Positions 32,439 through 34,690 of a stretch of 34,690 nt of DNA are shown one piece after another. This stretch comes from Candidatus Dormiibacterota bacterium (lineage in GTDB: Bacteria > Vulcanimicrobiota > Vulcanimicrobiia > Vulcanimicrobiales > Vulcanimicrobiaceae): NCBI GenBank assembly GCA_035532835.1, contig DATKQG010000104.1:1-34690 (forward strand), read 5' to 3'. The notes beneath the pieces are model-generated. The model was not told the origin of the DNA. It ran no database searches and worked only from the letters and a program-made list of their open reading frames with translations. Both the position numbers and the translations under genes were made by a program. Positions within the stretch are counted from its first letter, which is position 1, and each line of letters starts with the position of its first letter.

Positions 32439-34157
32439 ATGCTTCATGCGTTGCTCGCGGCTCTCTTGGTTGCGCAGGTTACCCCGCCGCCCCCGCCTCC
32501 CGTACTGGCCGCTCCCACGGTGAGCCCGTCGCCGAGCCCGTCGCCGGGTTTGCCGGCGGGCGCGACGCCGTCGCCGCTGCCCGCGCAGTTGATCGTCAAC
32601 CCGACCAGCGTGAACATCAATCCCGCGCAGCAGACGCTGGTGACGGTTTCGAATGCGATCGGGTTGCTCCAGGCGACGTTACAACGCAAGTTGGTGATGG
32701 TATCGATCGACCAGCAGACGCACGTCGTTACCCTCACCGCCACGCAAGCAACCGGAAGCGACACGCTCCACCTTGTCGACGAGGCGGGAGCCGTAGCGGA
32801 TATTCCGATTCGCGTGCTGTTCAACGCCGGTACGATTCCGGTCACGGCGCAACTCGCAGTTACCGGCAGTCCCGTCGATCCTTCCTGGCTCGCGCAACAG
32901 GTACAGACGTTCGTGCAACGGCTCGCGTTGGCCGCGCCGGGCGCGCAGGCGACCGTCTCTCCCGTGCAGGCTCCGCCCGCGCCCTTGCCGCCGGGTGCGC
33001 AGAGCACCTTCGTGGTGCCGGTGCAGATCGCGGGCAACGGCCTCTATCTCGACATGAACGGTGCGACAACCGTAACGGTCCGGAACGTGCCGCTCGATGC
33101 GTTTGCGCCGCCGTTGCTGTTCTACGACGACGACCCCGAGCGCGTCACGCAGGACGGCGTGCTCTATCGCGGCACGATTACCGCCGCCCAGCCGGCGCGA
33201 CTCTATTACTACCACGACGACGGCACCGGCCCGCGACAGCTCGCGGTCGTGCTGGCGTCATCGTCGCAGGATCCGACCCAGGTGCAGATCATCGATTCCT
33301 CGGCGGGCCCGAACATTGACGTCATGAGCGTCGGCCACGCGGTTGCAAGAGATTTTCTCACGCTCAAACCGCTCGACGAGGGCGTCATCGTCAATCTCGG
33401 CGCGGATGCATATGCCTTGCACGACCTCGCCATGACCGACAAACAGGGCGTTGCCGGCAGCGTGGACTTTCGCGTACTCTCGGGCGGCCCGGTCACCGTT
33501 AGCGTTGTGGCGGTCTCACCCGGGGTCGATCCGCGCACGGTACTGGATCAGCCGCTCCTACCCGGCGACGGACACCACCGCACCGGTGTGTTCGCACTCG
33601 CGGGATTCGGAAACGACCGGCTCTCTTACAGCGTCGGCGGGGCCGACGCAACCCTCGTCTATGCCGATCGCGGCTCGGCGCCGCCGAACGTCGACCCGGC
33701 CTCCAAAGGGCGCGACTACGGCGACTATGGCGTGCTCCGGACGATCGTCATCCAGCTGGCCAATCCCACCGACACCCCGGCCGTCGCCTACCTGTACGAA
33801 AAACCGATCGGCGGCATCGTGCGGTCGAGCTTCGTGGTCGACGGATCGCTCGTTCAGATCGGCTGCGTTCGCGAGCCCATACCCTATCAAATCTCCGCGT
33901 TTGCGCTGGCGCCCCAATCGACGTACCAGGCGGTCGTTCAGACGATGACGGACGGTGGGTCGAATTACCCGCTCGAAGTCGGCGTGAGCGCGACGCCGCC
34001 GCAGCCGGCCGGACCGCCGATCTCCTCGCCGGAAGGCTGCTTCCCCAAACCCAACGCTCCCGTCCCGGCTCCCACGGCCGCGCCGCCGCTGCAGGGCCCG
34101 ACGGCCGCGCCGAGCGCTACACCGTTGCCGCCGGCGAGCGCTCCCAGCCCGTTTTGA
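32439..34157 (+). CDS. Exported proline-rich hypothetical protein, 572 aa
   Basis: I do not recognise a family for the whole chain. It starts with a short signal-like stretch (MLHALLAALLVAQV) that leads into a Pro/Ser-rich linker (residues about 15-48). A beta-sandwich-like domain (about 49-130) follows, with LIVNPTSVNINPAQQTLVTV, then SDTLHLVDEAGAVADIPIRVL; it recalls the N-domains of pilus or secretin-type proteins and BACON-like Ig domains. The middle and C-terminal parts are beta-rich. A second Pro/Ala linker forms the last 45 residues. The DNA of the first linker contains a perfect 12-base tandem duplication (32522-32545). It could be a surface or envelope protein. Confidence 0.75.
   Translation: MLHALLAALLVAQVTPPPPPPVLAAPTVSPSPSPSPGLPAGATPSPLPAQLIVNPTSVNINPAQQTLVTVSNAIGLLQATLQRKLVMVSIDQQTHVVTLTATQATGSDTLHLVDEAGAVADIPIRVLFNAGTIPVTAQLAVTGSPVDPSWLAQQVQTFVQRLALAAPGAQATVSPVQAPPAPLPPGAQSTFVVPVQIAGNGLYLDMNGATTVTVRNVPLDAFAPPLLFYDDDPERVTQDGVLYRGTITAAQPARLYYYHDDGTGPRQLAVVLASSSQDPTQVQIIDSSAGPNIDVMSVGHAVARDFLTLKPLDEGVIVNLGADAYALHDLAMTDKQGVAGSVDFRVLSGGPVTVSVVAVSPGVDPRTVLDQPLLPGDGHHRTGVFALAGFGNDRLSYSVGGADATLVYADRGSAPPNVDPASKGRDYGDYGVLRTIVIQLANPTDTPAVAYLYEKPIGGIVRSSFVVDGSLVQIGCVREPIPYQISAFALAPQSTYQAVVQTMTDGGSNYPLEVGVSATPPQPAGPPISSPEGCFPKPNAPVPAPTAAPPLQGPTAAPSATPLPPASAPSPF
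32522..32545 (+). repeat. 12-base tandem duplication in a Pro/Ser linker
   Basis: GAGCCCGTCGCC is repeated twice in direct tandem and encodes SPSP-type linker residues of the exported protein at 32439. It is a candidate for length variation between strains. Confidence 0.7.
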
Positions 34158-34220
34158 TGAAAGTTTGAATGGTGCGCCGTATCTCTGGCACAGTACACTC
34201 ATGATGGAGGGCTCTTTGCC

Positions 34221-34690
34221 ATAGAACGCGCTACCGAACCCAAAATCGTCTTGCTCGTCCGCCTGCTCAACGCTATCGACGAGGGGCGGCACTCGTTTGA
34301 AGCGCTCAAGGAACGGATCTCCGAGGGCGGCAAACTTCCGAGCACCCGGAGCCTTCGCCGCTACCTAGCGGTTTTAGCCGAAGCGGGCTTTCCGTGGTTC
34401 TTCGACCGTACGGCAAACGCGTACCGCTTCGCGGAGGGCTACAGCCTCAAGCGCCTCGATCTTTCGAGCGGCGAACTCTTTGGTTTGGTAGCGTTGCGAT
34501 CGTTCAGCGCATCGCTGGGCGGCACGATCGGCGCATCCATCGACGAGATCACCGAGAAGCTCGTGGGCACCGCGGGTCGCGGTGCGCGGGCACGCATCGA
34601 GGCGCCTTCGCCGATGGCCTTTCGTCTCTCGGAGATCCGCTTGGACGAGCAGGGCGAGCGCGCGTTTGCGCTGCTCTCGGCGGCGGAACG
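34221..34690 (+). CDS. WYL-type transcriptional regulator, partial, start unclear
   Basis: The frame is open from 34161 to the right edge of the window. Its first recognisable part, from 34221, reads IERATEPKIVLLVRLLNAIDEGRHSFEALKERI, then STRSLRRYLAVLAEAGFPWFFDR and a YRFAEGY segment. This is the helix-turn-helix and wing of a WYL-domain regulator of the DeoR-like type; the WYL part would lie beyond the window. There is no ATG, GTG or TTG between 34161 and a TTG at 34251, which would cut into the first helix. A good ribosome binding site (GGAGGG, 34206-34211) lies 9 bases before an ATA at 34221. An ATG pair at 34201 is in another frame and stops at 34224. See the finding on this site. Confidence 0.7.
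   Translation, partial: MERATEPKIVLLVRLLNAIDEGRHSFEALKERISEGGKLPSTRSLRRYLAVLAEAGFPWFFDRTANAYRFAEGYSLKRLDLSSGELFGLVALRSFSASLGGTIGASIDEITEKLVGTAGRGARARIEAPSPMAFRLSEIRLDEQGERAFALLSAAE

Overview
The window is 34.7 kb of GC-rich, gene-dense chromosome from a free-living bacterium. It holds about 31 protein genes, many starting with GTG and many overlapping the previous stop codon by four bases. No rRNA, tRNA, CRISPR array, transposase or phage gene was recognised. Features that point to a cell with anhydro-muropeptide turnover and exported proteins include an anhydro-MurNAc kinase, a FabI-type enoyl-ACP reductase, a ClpC chaperone and several Sec-type signal peptides. The overall mix would fit an uncultured soil phylum such as Eremiobacterota (WPS-2), but that placement is a guess from style, not a sequence match.

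Layout. Positions 1-2500 hold the tail of a PAS-domain fragment, a minus-strand secreted aspartyl protease and two small unknown plus-strand genes. Positions 2512-9542 are a tight plus-strand operon for recovery of peptidoglycan sugars: nagZ, an AmiE-like serine hydrolase, anmK, a BadF-type MurNAc/GlcNAc kinase, murQ and a DUF4127 protein. Positions 9539-14312 (minus) run fabI, a small accE-like gene, a biotin carboxylase/BCCP subunit, methylmalonyl-CoA mutase and methylmalonyl-CoA epimerase. Positions 14367-17515 (plus) hold TelA, an unknown partner, a double YbjQ-domain protein and a YciI protein. Positions 17531-21608 (minus) run a DHA2-type efflux pump, nitronate monooxygenase and the carboxyltransferase subunit pccB.

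Positions 21688-23083 (plus) hold an alpha/beta hydrolase and a hotdog thioesterase. Then come a cluster of small hairpins, a SufT-like gene (minus), a small exported protein (plus), clpC with a palindromic leader and a terminator, and a NadR-like bifunctional NAD enzyme. Positions 27673-29997 (minus) are a methionine-salvage operon mtnB-mtnD-mtnC followed by a MaoC hydratase. Positions 30084-34157 (plus) hold two large exported proteins of unknown function flanking a small DUF4870-like membrane protein. The window ends inside a WYL-type regulator that lacks an ordinary start codon.

Pathway view. The two minus-strand blocks together supply propionyl-CoA carboxylase (alpha, beta and a probable epsilon subunit), epimerase and the large part of the mutase, which is the route propionyl-CoA to (S)- and (R)-methylmalonyl-CoA to succinyl-CoA. 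The B12-binding part of the mutase is not in the window. The murein block converts GlcNAc-anhMurNAc and GlcNAc-MurNAc muropeptides to phosphorylated sugars, with MurQ removing the lactyl ether.
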